64,000 nt of DNA from a virus. Location of the stretch: positions 28,103 through 92,102 of IMG/VR virus record IMGVR_UViG_3300020469_003886. The stretch is one strand, 5' to 3'. The notes below the pieces were generated by a model, which did not search any database, was not told the origin of the DNA, and worked only from the letters and a program-made list of their open reading frames with translations. A program made the position numbers and the translations under genes. Positions 25,849 through 34,149 of this stretch are shown piece by piece. Position 1 is the first letter of the stretch, and every line of letters starts with the position of its first letter.

Positions 25849-26506
25849 TTATCTTACTCAATGCCTCCATATTATTTTTGTTTGTTTCACCATATTCTCT
25901 ACCAGCAATGGCCCCTGCTATAGCATATTCGCCAAAGCCTCTTTCATTACCAACAGAGCACCATATATCTAATCTCTGCTCTGTTTCTGCATCTTTTTGT
26001 TTATCAATTACTTTTGATGCCAGTTTAGTGCATTCTCTAAATGCAGATTTAAATGTATTAAAAGGATCTGTGTTAAATGCTGTTGTGTTGCTTATAGTTG
26101 GCATGGCTTTAAATGCACCTTTTTTACCTTCTTTGTTTGCAACTGATGTTGTAAAATCAATTCTCCAATCTTTTGCATCACGCAAGGATTGTGTTGGAAA
26201 CAATTTAACACCACCATATCCATACACTAAATCGTTAATAGGATTTCTACATCTCCATACATGTACACAGTGTTCATCCCATTTATCTGGTTTAAATGAA
26301 AAATCAAACTGATCTTCTAATTCTGCATCAGCATCAACTACATAAAAACTTTTTGTATATGCCAATTCTGCACAACGTTTGTGTGCTTCAAAAATTCCTT
26401 TTACTCCTTGCACTCTGCGAGCATAAGGAAATCTACTTACAAGTTTTTCCCATGTTTGATCAGCATAAGGTTCTTGGTAACTTAAATGAAATATATCTAG
26501 TGCCAT
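25775..26506 (-). CDS. Glycosyltransferase-like protein, 243 aa, first gene of radical SAM operon
   Basis: FYVVDADAELED (about residues 54-65) is a DxD-type nucleotide-sugar motif at the end of a GT-A-like strand, with no other family signature certain. Led by a sigma70 promoter whose -10 box ends 6 nt before ATG 26506, so the operon mRNA should be leaderless. If it is a glycosyltransferase, the operon may build or decorate a glycan or glycopeptide. Confidence 0.6.
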   Translation of the reverse strand: MALDIFHLSYQEPYADQTWEKLVSRFPYARRVQGVKGIFEAHKRCAELAYTKSFYVVDADAELEDQFDFSFKPDKWDEHCVHVWRCRNPINDLVYGYGGVKLFPTQSLRDAKDWRIDFTTSVANKEGKKGAFKAMPTISNTTAFNTDPFNTFKSAFRECTKLASKVIDKQKDAETEQRLDIWCSVGNERGFGEYAIAGAIAGREYGETNKNNMEALSKINDFGWLGQQFNKIQISSRDARVIR

Positions 26507-26512
26507 ATGTTT

Positions 26513-26541
26513 ATTATACTTGTTTTATTTGAAATAATCAA
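26513..26541 (-). promoter_or_regulatory. Sigma70-type promoter of the radical SAM operon
   Basis: TTGATT (26536-26541), 17 nt, TATAAT (26513-26518), 6 nt, ATG 26506. Only clear promoter for the eight genes down to 18077. Confidence 0.75.
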
Positions 26542-26725
26542 GAGGAAATGAATAAATTCCTAATATTTCTATGTCTGGGTGTGCTAGTTTAATTAGAACA
26601 AATTGCTCATCTGTTACAGCAATAATATTATCTGCATGATTAGGAATATATGTTCTTGGTAAACTTTTGTCTTTTGCTAACCGATTGTGTTTAGTTTGGT
26701 CTGTATATCCAACTAAGGTGTACAC
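26525..26725 (-). CDS. Hypothetical protein, 66 aa, GTG start
   Basis: GTG start overlaps the clpP TAG stop (TAGTG). Small soluble protein, no motif. Its 3' end overlaps the operon promoter 26513-26541. Confidence 0.6.
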   Translation of the reverse strand: MYTLVGYTDQTKHNRLAKDKSLPRTYIPNHADNIIAVTDEQFVLIKLAHPDIEILGIYSFPLDYFK

Positions 26726-27306
26726 TACCTTTTTTCAACAATTTTATCAATTAGACCAAATTCTAATGCTTGATCTGGATTCATGTAATTATCACGTTCC
26801 ATTGCATCTTCAACTGTTTTAAGATCTTTGCCACAGTGTTTTACATACAAATCATTTAATCTTTTCTTTGTGTCTAAAATGTCTTTTGCATGAATTTCAA
26901 TATCTGTTGCTTGTCCTTGGAATCCTGCTGATGGTTGGTGTATCATTATTTTTGAATTTGGTAATGATATCCTTTTGCCGGCTGTACCTGCCATTAATAA
27001 TAATGATCCTGCACTTGCTGATAAGCCAATACTTACTGTTGAAATATCTGGTTGTACATATTGCATAGTATCATACATTGCCAATCCTGCTGTTACAGAA
27101 CCGCCTGGCGAATTAATATACATGTAGATATCCTTATCTTTAGATTCAGATTCTAAAAACAATAACTGAGCACAAACCAAACTTGATGTTGCATCATTTA
27201 TTGGACCAGTAATAAAAATAATTCTTTCTTTTAATAAACGTGAAAAAATATCATAACTTCTTTCACCTCTTGACGATTGTTCAACAACCATTGGTACTAG
27301 ATTCAT
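26725..27306 (-). CDS. clpP: ClpP protease subunit
   Basis: Serine protease chambers of the Clp system. The catalytic triad is visible: SASAGS for Ser, KIMIHQP for His, and ERDNYMNPD for Asp; NSPGGSV is the substrate-binding strand. I choose ATG 27306 (MNLVPMVV), 6 nt after AAGGAG; ATGs at 27312 and 27333 are closer to or before that site. At 193 aa it equals the mature bacterial protein. Together with clpX (36289) and clpS (31026), the phage carries parts of a full Clp machine. Confidence 0.96.
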   Translation of the reverse strand: MNLVPMVVEQSSRGERSYDIFSRLLKERIIFITGPINDATSSLVCAQLLFLESESKDKDIYMYINSPGGSVTAGLAMYDTMQYVQPDISTVSIGLSASAGSLLLMAGTAGKRISLPNSKIMIHQPSAGFQGQATDIEIHAKDILDTKKRLNDLYVKHCGKDLKTVEDAMERDNYMNPDQALEFGLIDKIVEKR

Positions 27307-27316
27307 ATTCATCTCC

Positions 27317-28813
27317 TTAGACATTAAATTCAACTCCTTGTGCTAATGGCAAGTCTGTTGAGTAATTTACCGTTACTGTGCTTCTACGCATGTATTGTTT
27401 CCATGCATCTGAACCACTTTCTCTTCCACCTCCAGTGTGTTTTTCACCACCAAAGGCGCCGCCAATTTCAGCCCCACTAGGACCAATATTAACATTTACA
27501 ATACCACAATCAGATCCATTTGCTCCAATAAACAATTCTGCTTCTTGTAAATCTTTTGTAAAGATACAACTGCTTAAACCTTGTGGTACGTTATTGTTAA
27601 TTGCTATTGCTTCTGCTAGTTCATCATATGGCATGATGTAAAGCAATGGTGCAAAAGTTTCTGTTTTTGTAATTTCTTCTGCTTTAGTTAATTCAACTAT
27701 TGCTGGTGTTACATATACCCCATCACGTTCTAATTTTGTTCCGCCAGTAACAGTTCCAATACCTTGTTGCTCACATTGTGCCATTGTGTCTTTCATATTT
27801 TCATATGCTTGTTCACTAACCAAAGGTCCTACTAATGTGTTGCTGTCTAAAGGATCACCAACTGTAATTTTTGCGTAATATTTTTTAAGAATTTTTACCA
27901 ACTGTTCGTGAATTGATCTATGCACAATAACTCTACGTAATGTTGTACATCTTTGACCTGCTGTACCTACTGCACTAAACAATATAGCTCTAATTGCCAA
28001 CTTCATATCTGCATTTGGTGTAACTATCATTGCATTGTTGCCACCAAGTTCCATCAGCACTCTACCAAATCTTTCAGTAACTTGTTTACCTAATGTTTGC
28101 CCCATTGCTGTTGATCCTGTTAGTGAAACAAGATTAATATGTTTATCATTTGCTAACCATTCTGCAGGTTCGTTAGCACCTACAACAAGTTCTAATATGT
28201 TTTGTGCTTGGGGTATGCCAGAACGTTCAACTGCTTTTTTAAATATTGCCTCACAAGCATAAGATACCAAAGGTGTCTTAGGTGACGGCTTCCAAAGTGT
28301 TGTGTTACCACACACTGTTGCAATAGCAAAGTTCCAACTCCACACTGCTACAGGAAAGTTAAATGCTGAAACAACTCCAACTACTCCTAATGGATTCCAC
28401 ATCTCTTGCATACGGTGTCCTGGTCTTTCACTTGGCATTGTTAATCCGTATAACTGTCTTGATAATCCAACTGCGAAATCGCAGATATCTATCATTTCTT
28501 GTACTTCACCTAAACCTTCTTGAAATATTTTACCGTTTTCGATAGTAACTAATTTCCCAAGTTCGTTTTTGTGCTTACGAAGTTCTTCACCAAACAATCT
28601 AATTACTTCACCTCTTTGTGGTGCTGGAATTGTTCTCCATTCTATTTGTGCTTGTTTTAAATTTAGTACCTTTGCTTCATACTCTTGTTTAGTAGTATGT
28701 TTTACTGTGGCAATTTCAGTAGCATCGATTGGGGATACTACTGAGTTGCCATTTGGTACTGTATATAAGTTTTGATCTACGCCTATAGATTCTAATATTT
28801 GTTTTACATTCAT
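27317..28813 (-). CDS. Aldehyde dehydrogenase, ALDH7 (aminoadipate-semialdehyde type)
   Basis: NAD-dependent aldehyde oxidation. Visible: [15 protein letters not shown], general-base ELGGNN, catalytic Cys in [12 protein letters not shown], and the ALDH7-typical [18 protein letters not shown]-like stretch ([18 protein letters not shown]) near the end. Full length (498 aa). ALDH7 members act on aminoadipate semialdehyde from lysine breakdown and related aldehydes; the phage substrate is unknown. It leads directly into clpP with the SD between. Confidence 0.93.
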   Translation of the reverse strand: MNVKQILESIGVDQNLYTVPNGNSVVSPIDATEIATVKHTTKQEYEAKVLNLKQAQIEWRTIPAPQRGEVIRLFGEELRKHKNELGKLVTIENGKIFQEGLGEVQEMIDICDFAVGLSRQLYGLTMPSERPGHRMQEMWNPLGVVGVVSAFNFPVAVWSWNFAIATVCGNTTLWKPSPKTPLVSYACEAIFKKAVERSGIPQAQNILELVVGANEPAEWLANDKHINLVSLTGSTAMGQTLGKQVTERFGRVLMELGGNNAMIVTPNADMKLAIRAILFSAVGTAGQRCTTLRRVIVHRSIHEQLVKILKKYYAKITVGDPLDSNTLVGPLVSEQAYENMKDTMAQCEQQGIGTVTGGTKLERDGVYVTPAIVELTKAEEITKTETFAPLLYIMPYDELAEAIAINNNVPQGLSSCIFTKDLQEAELFIGANGSDCGIVNVNIGPSGAEIGGAFGGEKHTGGGRESGSDAWKQYMRRSTVTVNYSTDLPLAQGVEFNV

Positions 28814-28816
28814 AAA

Positions 28817-29035
28817 TTAACTTTTAAAATATTTTTCAATAACTTCTATTTGATCATGATATTTTGCAATAACTTCTAATTCCTTTTCAATTGCTTCTAA
28901 AATATCAGGATGCTCACCTACGCCAGCCGCGTTTGATAGATAAACTTCAACGTTCATTGAATGTTTAGCAATGTGTCCTTTTGCGTGTTCTATTACTGCT
29001 TCTAACATATTTTCTCTACTATATAAACCTGCCAT
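28817..29035 (-). CDS. Small conserved T4-like phage protein, 72 aa
   Basis: MAGLYSRENMLEAVIEHAKGHI and GVGEHPDILEAIEKELE resemble small hypothetical proteins of T4-like marine phages. AGGAG 8 nt before ATG 29035 decides the start over ATG 29053. Heads the operon to clpP, driven by promoter 29117-29144. Confidence 0.78.
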   Translation of the reverse strand: MAGLYSRENMLEAVIEHAKGHIAKHSMNVEVYLSNAAGVGEHPDILEAIEKELEVIAKYHDQIEVIEKYFKS

Positions 29036-29116
29036 TGTTTTTCTCCTATGCAATAAATGGTTTTACCTATCACACCGGACATGTAGACCTTTAAAAGTGC
29101 CTACGCCAATATAATT

Positions 29117-29144
29117 ATTATATACTATTTATTTGAAAAGTCAA
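29117..29144 (-). promoter_or_regulatory. Sigma70-type promoter with about 75-nt leader
   Basis: TTGACT (29139-29144), 16 nt, perfect TATAAT (29117-29122). Probably drives 29035, ALDH7, clpP and 26725. Confidence 0.75.
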
Positions 29145-29145
29145 G

Positions 29146-29454
29146 TTAAATTCCTAATGCTAATCTGGCCTCTTCACTCATCATATCTTGAGAAAAAGGT
29201 GGATCAAATGTTGTTTCAATAAAACAGGAATCAACTCCTTCAACATCCATAGCCGCATGTTTGATATCTGCTACAATTTGGTCTGCCGCTGGACAAAATG
29301 CTGATGTTAATGTATGTGTGATACAAGCCTTTGGTAGTTCTGATAGATCAATATTATATATCAATCCAAGATCATAAATGTTGATAGATATTTCAGGATC
29401 ATACACTTCACGTAAGTTTTCAATAATTTTTTCTTTTGTTTGGTCTGGGGTCAT
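29146..29454 (-). CDS. SufT/MIP18-like Fe-S assembly factor (DUF59)
   Basis: The DUF59 pattern DPEISINIYDLGLIYNI and a later TSAFCPAAD, where the family has a conserved Cys, are both present. 102 aa is the usual length. Members help insert or mature Fe-S clusters. ATG overlaps the Nfu stop by 4 nt, an operon with clear functional logic. Confidence 0.9.
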   Translation of the reverse strand: MTPDQTKEKIIENLREVYDPEISINIYDLGLIYNIDLSELPKACITHTLTSAFCPAADQIVADIKHAAMDVEGVDSCFIETTFDPPFSQDMMSEEARLALGI

Positions 29455-30020
29455 ACTGCTTCAACTGTATGTACTTCTGAGATGTAATGTTTTAACATAT
29501 TTTCAATGCCCATTTTGAGAGTTGCTGTCGAGCTCGGACAGCCTGAACAAGCACCATACATTTCTAAATACACAGTTCCATTTTCAAAACTGTGAAAAAT
29601 AATATCTCCGCCATCCATTGCTACTGCTGGTCTTACACGTTCATCAAGTAGTTGGACTATTTTTTTTGTGATTTTATCTGTACCTGCATCATCATTAATT
29701 GTTTCACAAGCAGGTTTTGTTTCTTCAACAATAAATGGTCCTTCACTGTGATATCTAATTGTTTCTGTAATATCGCTTTTGATATCTTCCCATTCTACTG
29801 TGTCGTCTTTACCTACTGTAATAAAGTCTGACCCAAAAAATACATCTTGTATTCCATTTATTTTAAACAGTGCGTATGCCACAGGAGCATCTGCAGATGG
29901 ATTACCTTCAGGATCTTTTTTATAAAAAAGTGGTGTTTTGTTGCCTCTGACATCTACGTTAGGTAAGAATTTTAAAGCATTTGGATTTGGGGTTAATTCT
30001 GTTTGTATCATCATTTCCAT
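29451..30020 (-). CDS. Nfu-type Fe-S cluster scaffold/carrier
   Basis: N-terminal Nfu_N-like domain (TELTPNPNALKFLP) and C-terminal NifU-like domain with YGACSGCPSSTATLK, the CxxC that binds a 4Fe-4S cluster. 189 aa, full length. It should deliver clusters to apoproteins; the phage's own radical SAM enzymes and ferredoxin are obvious clients. Promoter 30028-30055 leaves 7 nt between -10 and ATG. Confidence 0.93.
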   Translation of the reverse strand: MEMMIQTELTPNPNALKFLPNVDVRGNKTPLFYKKDPEGNPSADAPVAYALFKINGIQDVFFGSDFITVGKDDTVEWEDIKSDITETIRYHSEGPFIVEETKPACETINDDAGTDKITKKIVQLLDERVRPAVAMDGGDIIFHSFENGTVYLEMYGACSGCPSSTATLKMGIENMLKHYISEVHTVEAV

Positions 30021-30027
30021 ATTATTT

Positions 30028-30055
30028 ATTATAGTTGTTTTAATGTTTTTGTCAA
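30028..30055 (-). promoter_or_regulatory. Sigma70-type promoter placing +1 near the nfu ATG
   Basis: TTGACA (30050-30055), 16 nt, TATAAT (30028-30033), 7 nt, ATG 30020. Confidence 0.78.
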
Positions 30056-30058
30056 GTA

Positions 30059-31024
30059 TTATTTTAATTTTGATTCAAATTCTCTCAAACGTTTGTATAC
30101 ACTTGCAAGTTCAATAATAGTAGGCCATGCTTTTAATAGATATTGCATTGATCCTTCAACTCTTCCAAATGCTCTTATGATTTGTTGCATCACACCAAGT
30201 GTAACAACACCTGCTACAATGGCTGGTGCTAAAAATACATAAGCACTTAAAACGTTTGCTTGTAAATATGCCATACGTCCTACGTTAAAATACAAATAAC
30301 GTACATAACTTTTAAAGTGAATACTACGAACATCTGCAAACAGTTCATCAATTTTTTTTGGTCTTACATTTCCATCGTCTTCTGCAATAACTAATATTTT
30401 TCTGTATGCCGCTTCTTGTTTTTGAAGATCATATTCTACACCAACTAGTCGTAATACCCAACCTAGTCCTATTAAAAATATTGTTCCACCAAGTGTCCAA
30501 ACTAATGCACCTGTAATTAATCCATATTGCCAATCACCAAAAAAGAAAATTGGTATTCCAATTGATAATCCAAACAGTATAGGTATAAATTGTATTAATA
30601 TCATTACTGCTTCAATTAGACTTGTGCCTAGTGATTCCATAATACGTGAAAATTTAACTGTGTCTTCTTGTACCCTTTGTGATGCACCTTCTATTTTTCG
30701 TGCTTTGTCATAAACACTGTGATACCACTCAACCATTGCTGTTCTCCAACGGAATAAAAAATGTGCTGTAAAGAAACTTATTAAAACATAAAGTCCAACA
30801 TACATACCTGCTAAAGTAATAAAAGAAAGAAGGCTTGCAAAATACTCTTCGATTGTAATTGCATTTGGTTCTGCAAGTGCTTTTTGTATCATATCATAAA
30901 AAACACCAAACCATTCGTTAATTTTTACGTCAATTTCTACTTGGACCCACAATGAAGATAAAATAATTGCTGATCCGAGCCATGCCCACAATAACCACTT
31001 TCTGGTTGTAAAGAATCTAAACAT
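30059..31024 (-). CDS. SbmA/BacA-family inner-membrane peptide transporter
   Basis: Several membrane helices and the family core FRWRTAMVEWYHSVYDKARKIEG followed by ASQRVQEDTVKFSRIMESLG (split here only for length), which is diagnostic of SbmA/BacA. 321 aa, slightly shorter than E. coli SbmA (about 400 aa). Family members import proline-rich peptides, microcins and similar cargo using the proton gradient. A phage copy could import something or protect the host envelope. 2 nt gap to clpS upstream. Confidence 0.88.
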   Translation of the reverse strand: MFRFFTTRKWLLWAWLGSAIILSSLWVQVEIDVKINEWFGVFYDMIQKALAEPNAITIEEYFASLLSFITLAGMYVGLYVLISFFTAHFLFRWRTAMVEWYHSVYDKARKIEGASQRVQEDTVKFSRIMESLGTSLIEAVMILIQFIPILFGLSIGIPIFFFGDWQYGLITGALVWTLGGTIFLIGLGWVLRLVGVEYDLQKQEAAYRKILVIAEDDGNVRPKKIDELFADVRSIHFKSYVRYLYFNVGRMAYLQANVLSAYVFLAPAIVAGVVTLGVMQQIIRAFGRVEGSMQYLLKAWPTIIELASVYKRLREFESKLK

Positions 31025-31025
31025 A

Positions 31026-31337
31026 CTAGGCTTTTTCTACTGTACAGTTCAATGGATGACCTTGCGATCTAGCCTGTGCTGTAGTTTCAATTGCTTTTTG
31101 TTCTGCAATTTCGTGTGTGAATGTTCCGGCAACACCTTTGCCTTCTTCGTGAATCTGCATCATTACTGCTTCAGCGTCTTTTGGAGATTTTCTAAAAATT
31201 GTTTTTAAAATTTCTGTAACAAAATCCATTGGTGTGTAATCATCATTCAACAAATACACATTAAACATACTAGGCTCATCTATTGTTGTCTTTGTACTTG
31301 TTGACGCTTGTACGTTTGCATTTCCTTGTTCTGTCAT
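31026..31337 (-). CDS. clpS: ClpS adaptor (N-end rule)
   Basis: NVYLLNDDYTPMDFVTEIL and HEEGKGVAGTFTHEIAE are the ClpS signatures, including the acidic pocket and GxAG-like loop for N-degrons. 103 aa, as in bacteria. It normally feeds ClpAP, but no ClpA is in this window; it may redirect host ClpA or work with the phage enzymes. Confidence 0.94.
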   Translation of the reverse strand: MTEQGNANVQASTSTKTTIDEPSMFNVYLLNDDYTPMDFVTEILKTIFRKSPKDAEAVMMQIHEEGKGVAGTFTHEIAEQKAIETTAQARSQGHPLNCTVEKA

Positions 31338-31346
31338 TTTTTATCC

Positions 31347-31913
31347 TTATTGTATTTTATCTATTATTATTGCATCTGGCATGATATAAGGAACATATTC
31401 TTGTCTATCTTCTCTATCGTTACCTTGATGAACTTCCATTTGCTCTTTACCTTGATCTTCTTTAATCAAATTAATTGGCATTGGTTGTCCTTTTCTCATT
31501 TCTTCCATTTTTGCAACTTGTTCATGCATTTCTCTATTGTATTGTATAACATAAACACGAGGTTGTCTACCATTAATTGTGTATGCTACAATATCTACCC
31601 AAGATTTTCCTTTTACATCCTTATTGTTGTCTATCAACCAAAGATATATTGCACCAGATCCTGGTTCTTTTATTTCTGGTTCTTCAACAAACGACCCAAT
31701 CATTATATATTTTTCGTTGTTTGGCCAATCATGATATGGATATCCATACATTGTTTTTAATCCTATCCAAGCACTAAGAATTGAAAACAATACTAATGTA
31801 GTAAGTGTGGCTTTTAAATACCATTTTGTTGTTGATGATGATATAAATATCCAAAGAACTGTTGCACCAATCAACATTAATAATAAAACTAAAAATACGT
31901 GTCCTTGTATCAT
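31347..31913 (-). CDS. Membrane protein, about 188 aa, of the proton-channel operon
   Basis: Two hydrophobic segments near the N-terminus (GHVFLVLLLMLIGATVLWIF and LKATLTTLVLFSIL), then a soluble C-terminal domain (PGSGAIYLWLID) rich in charge. GGAGGA 5-6 nt before ATG 31913 decides the start over 31952. It follows the ExbB/ExbD-like pair and may be a third component. Confidence 0.68.
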   Translation of the reverse strand: MIQGHVFLVLLLMLIGATVLWIFISSSTTKWYLKATLTTLVLFSILSAWIGLKTMYGYPYHDWPNNEKYIMIGSFVEEPEIKEPGSGAIYLWLIDNNKDVKGKSWVDIVAYTINGRQPRVYVIQYNREMHEQVAKMEEMRKGQPMPINLIKEDQGKEQMEVHQGNDREDRQEYVPYIMPDAIIIDKIQ

Positions 31914-31914
31914 T

Positions 31915-32583
31915 CTATAATCCTCCCGGGCTCCATGCACCAGAGTTTGCATCTACTAATTTTCCAACTATTCCATAATTTAAAGTGTTGAAATTACTGA
32001 CTGAGCCATCTTCATTTACTGTAAACCTTACCACTGTTGTCTCTACACCTTTTCTATCTAAATTTACTTCTCTTGCATACACAACATTATATGGATTTAT
32101 TTTTTCAACTTGTACTTGAATTGGTAAAGGCACATAGTTCTTTTCACCCATTTGCTCTACAGCAATTTTTTTGTTGTACCAATGCACATTAACAATGTAT
32201 TCGCCAGGTACTATACCTCTTATAGTAACCATTTCTTCATTTCTAAAGACAGTAATTATTTCTCCTTTTGGACCGTACACTGTATCATTTGATGTTCCTA
32301 AATCATCTCTACTAAGACTCATTAATCCAACGTCTTTTGATTTAAATCCTACGTAATTTCCCAAAGGATCTCTCATCCATAAGTCAACATCAGACGGTGA
32401 ATCTGATGGCCAATTAATTTTTACAATAAATTCTGCAACCACTTCAACATTTGATTTTTTTGCTACTGGGTTGATTAATATAAATGCCATAACAAACAAA
32501 AATACAAAGCCAACAAGTGTATTGAATAATAGATCTATGAATGCTACCTGTGAACCGTAACTACGATGACGATTGGTTGCCAT
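31915..32583 (-). CDS. ExbD/MotB-like single-helix protein with periplasmic domain
   Basis: One N-terminal helix, AFIDLLFNTLVGFVFLFVMA, with Asp17 at the position where ExbD, TolR and MotB carry their proton-accepting Asp. The rest is a beta-rich domain (WPSDSPSDVDLWMRDP; EYIVNVHWY), not a typical OmpA peptidoglycan domain. Directly after the ExbB-like gene, so a stator pair is likely. Function unknown. Confidence 0.72.
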   Translation of the reverse strand: MATNRHRSYGSQVAFIDLLFNTLVGFVFLFVMAFILINPVAKKSNVEVVAEFIVKINWPSDSPSDVDLWMRDPLGNYVGFKSKDVGLMSLSRDDLGTSNDTVYGPKGEIITVFRNEEMVTIRGIVPGEYIVNVHWYNKKIAVEQMGEKNYVPLPIQVQVEKINPYNVVYAREVNLDRKGVETTVVRFTVNEDGSVSNFNTLNYGIVGKLVDANSGAWSPGGL

Positions 32584-32584
32584 T

Positions 32585-33148
32585 TTAGTTACCTTTCTGC
32601 TCTACAACTCGCTCAACTAATTTTTCTGCTTGTAATGTTCTATAACGTTCTAGATCTTGATCTAATCTAAAGTATTGAACTTTAAGAATTGTACTTGTAA
32701 TCAAACCTGTTAGGGTTGTATATAATGCTGTTGACATGCCAACTGCCATACTTGCTAATGCAGTTTGTACCGATGAAACGTTTGCAATATTAATTCCTGT
32801 AAAAGCACCTGCCAACATGAGAATAAACCCTGCTACTGTTCCTATCAAACCAAGTGTTAGTAGTACATCTGATGCAAACCAACCTGGTTCGTGTCTTGTA
32901 TCTAAATTTTCTAATTTGTGTAACTCGCCATTTGCAAGTTGGCTTAATTTCCAACTTTCATACCCACAATGTAATGTCATTGAATAAAATATAAAAAGAA
33001 TAAAAAATGATAATTTAGTTTTGTCGTTTGTCCATAAATCTTCGTGTACACCAAAACCTACTAAAACAACTGTCAATGCTATAATAAGTGTAAAGAACCA
33101 CCACCATTTAAGAAATATACTGTGTTTAGTTAATGATTTAATTGCCAT
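32585..33148 (-). CDS. ExbB/TolQ/MotA-family proton channel protein
   Basis: Four or so hydrophobic segments (about 13-33, 44-60, 93-118, 128-155). LLTLGLIGTVAGFILML and ALASMAVGMSTALYTTLTG match the pore helices of the MotA/TolQ/ExbB family. 187 aa. Paired with the next gene it would form a proton-driven motor. The gene is led by a terminator plus a late-type promoter (33174-33181). Confidence 0.82.
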   Translation of the reverse strand: MAIKSLTKHSIFLKWWWFFTLIIALTVVLVGFGVHEDLWTNDKTKLSFFILFIFYSMTLHCGYESWKLSQLANGELHKLENLDTRHEPGWFASDVLLTLGLIGTVAGFILMLAGAFTGINIANVSSVQTALASMAVGMSTALYTTLTGLITSTILKVQYFRLDQDLERYRTLQAEKLVERVVEQKGN

Positions 33149-33173
33149 GAGCCTCTTTTCCTAATACTACAAT

Positions 33174-33181
33174 TATTTATC
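33174..33181 (-). promoter_or_regulatory. Late-type promoter box GATAAATA for the ExbB/ExbD-like operon
   Basis: 25 nt before ATG 33148, 11 nt after the terminator stem 33193-33217. Confidence 0.6.
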
Positions 33182-33192
33182 GTATTAAGAGA

Positions 33193-33217
33193 AACCCCGG
33201 CTGTGTTTACCGGGGTT
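33193..33217 (-). terminator. Strong GC-rich hairpin terminator after hsp20
   Basis: AACCCCGG/CCGGGGTT 8-bp stem with 9-nt loop, followed by a TCTCTT-containing tail. It is the most GC-rich stem in the window, 28 nt after the stop of hsp20. Confidence 0.85.
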
Positions 33218-33244
33218 CCGCATAAAGTAGTGTGTTAATTAAGA

Positions 33245-33685
33245 TTACTTAATATCAATAGTTTTTGGCTTTTTGTTCTCTGGAATAATTCTTTCCATAG
33301 ATACTCTAAGCAAACCATCTTTAAGTTCAGCACCTTTTATTTCTACATCATCTGCAATCGTAAATGCTTTTGTAAATTGTCTTTTAGAGATTCCTTTGTG
33401 GATAACTCCGTCTGTAGACTCTTTATCTTCATCAGATTTTACAGATTTAATAGTAAGTGTATTTTCAGCATACTCTACATTGATGTCTTTTTTGCTAAAA
33501 CCAGCAAGTGCGACTTCAATATCGTAGGTATTATCACCTGTTCTTACAATATTGTAAGGTGGGTAATTTACTGTGGGTGCTGTGAAAACGTCACCTTCAA
33601 ACATTCTTTCAAAATGGTCAAAAACGTCATCAAACCCAATAGTTACAGGACGTAACTGATTAAAAATAGATAGATTTCTTGTCAT
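33245..33685 (-). CDS. Small heat-shock protein (Hsp20/IbpA type)
   Basis: The alpha-crystallin domain spans about residues 35-130: YPPYNIVRTGDNTYDIEVALAG, GISKRQFTKAF, then GLLRVSMERIIPENKKP and the IXI-like IDIK end. 146 aa, normal length. ATG follows a strong AAGGAGGAG site in a leader of about 80 nt with two hairpins. Hsp20 genes are common in T4-like marine phages and may help folding of virion proteins. Confidence 0.93.
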   Translation of the reverse strand: MTRNLSIFNQLRPVTIGFDDVFDHFERMFEGDVFTAPTVNYPPYNIVRTGDNTYDIEVALAGFSKKDINVEYAENTLTIKSVKSDEDKESTDGVIHKGISKRQFTKAFTIADDVEIKGAELKDGLLRVSMERIIPENKKPKTIDIK

Positions 33686-33717
33686 AATAACTCCTCCTTT
33701 AAAGCAAGTTGTTTTAA

Positions 33718-33770
33718 TGTAGATCCTATCAAAGCAATCTACATGTGTATTTATACAGTTTTTTACTGTA
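33718..33770 (-). promoter_or_regulatory. Hairpins in the hsp20 leader
   Basis: TACAGT/ACTGTA (33754-33770) at the expected 5' end and TGTAGAT/ATCTACA (33718-33743, 12-nt loop) in mid-leader. No clear pairing with the ribosome binding site (33689-33700) is seen. Confidence 0.4.
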
Positions 33771-33775
33771 TGTAT

Positions 33776-33805
33776 ATTATATAAGCATGAATTTTAAAAA
33801 GTCAA
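33776..33805 (-). promoter_or_regulatory. Sigma70-type promoter of hsp20
   Basis: TTGACT (33800-33805) and TATAAT (33776-33781) with 18 nt spacer; an overlapping TATATA gives 16 nt. Confidence 0.6.
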
Positions 33806-33809
33806 GAGT

Positions 33810-34058
33810 CTAAGAGGATTTTTTTTCTATTTTATCTGAAAAAAGTTCAATATGTTGTCCTGGACCTGTTTTGCTTGGCAAATCACCATATGTTTCTGCA
33901 TATTTTTTTATCACTTCTATGTAGAATACAGTAGAATTATGATGACATTTTTTATTAATTTCTGATAGTCCATTGTTTGTACCATCAATGTGTGTTGCTA
34001 GAGCTCTTGCGGCTTCTTTTTGTAGTGTACGTAAATCTAATGTTTCTAATTCTATCAT
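33810..34058 (-). CDS. Hypothetical protein, 82 aa
   Basis: Small soluble protein, N-terminal helix (LRTLQKEAARALATHIDG). It starts 13 nt after tRNA-Asp, so probably in the same transcript as the tRNAs. No function recognised. Confidence 0.65.
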   Translation of the reverse strand: MIELETLDLRTLQKEAARALATHIDGTNNGLSEINKKCHHNSTVFYIEVIKKYAETYGDLPSKTGPGQHIELFSDKIEKKSS

Positions 34059-34070
34059 ATTATTTCTTTC

Positions 34071-34147
34071 TGGCGGGAGTGAAGGGACTCGAACCCTCGG
34101 CCTTCCGCGTGACAGGCGGACGCTCTAACCAACTGAGCTACACCCCC
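34071..34147 (-). tRNA. tRNA-Asp (GTC), CCA encoded
   Basis: Acceptor GGGGGTG/CACTCCC, anticodon loop CTGTCAC, T-arm GAGGGTTCGAGTCCCTT, discriminator G, CCA at 34071-34073. Two nt separate it from tRNA-Val. Confidence 0.96.
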
Positions 34148-34149
34148 AA

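Noticed and set aside
31308-31760. Plus-strand 150-aa frame
   Set aside because: Overlaps the membrane protein gene and clpS promoter side on the other strand; hydrophobic but without coding signals.
33686-33770. RNA thermometer before hsp20
   Set aside because: Two hairpins exist but neither pairs with the ribosome binding site in any way I can see.
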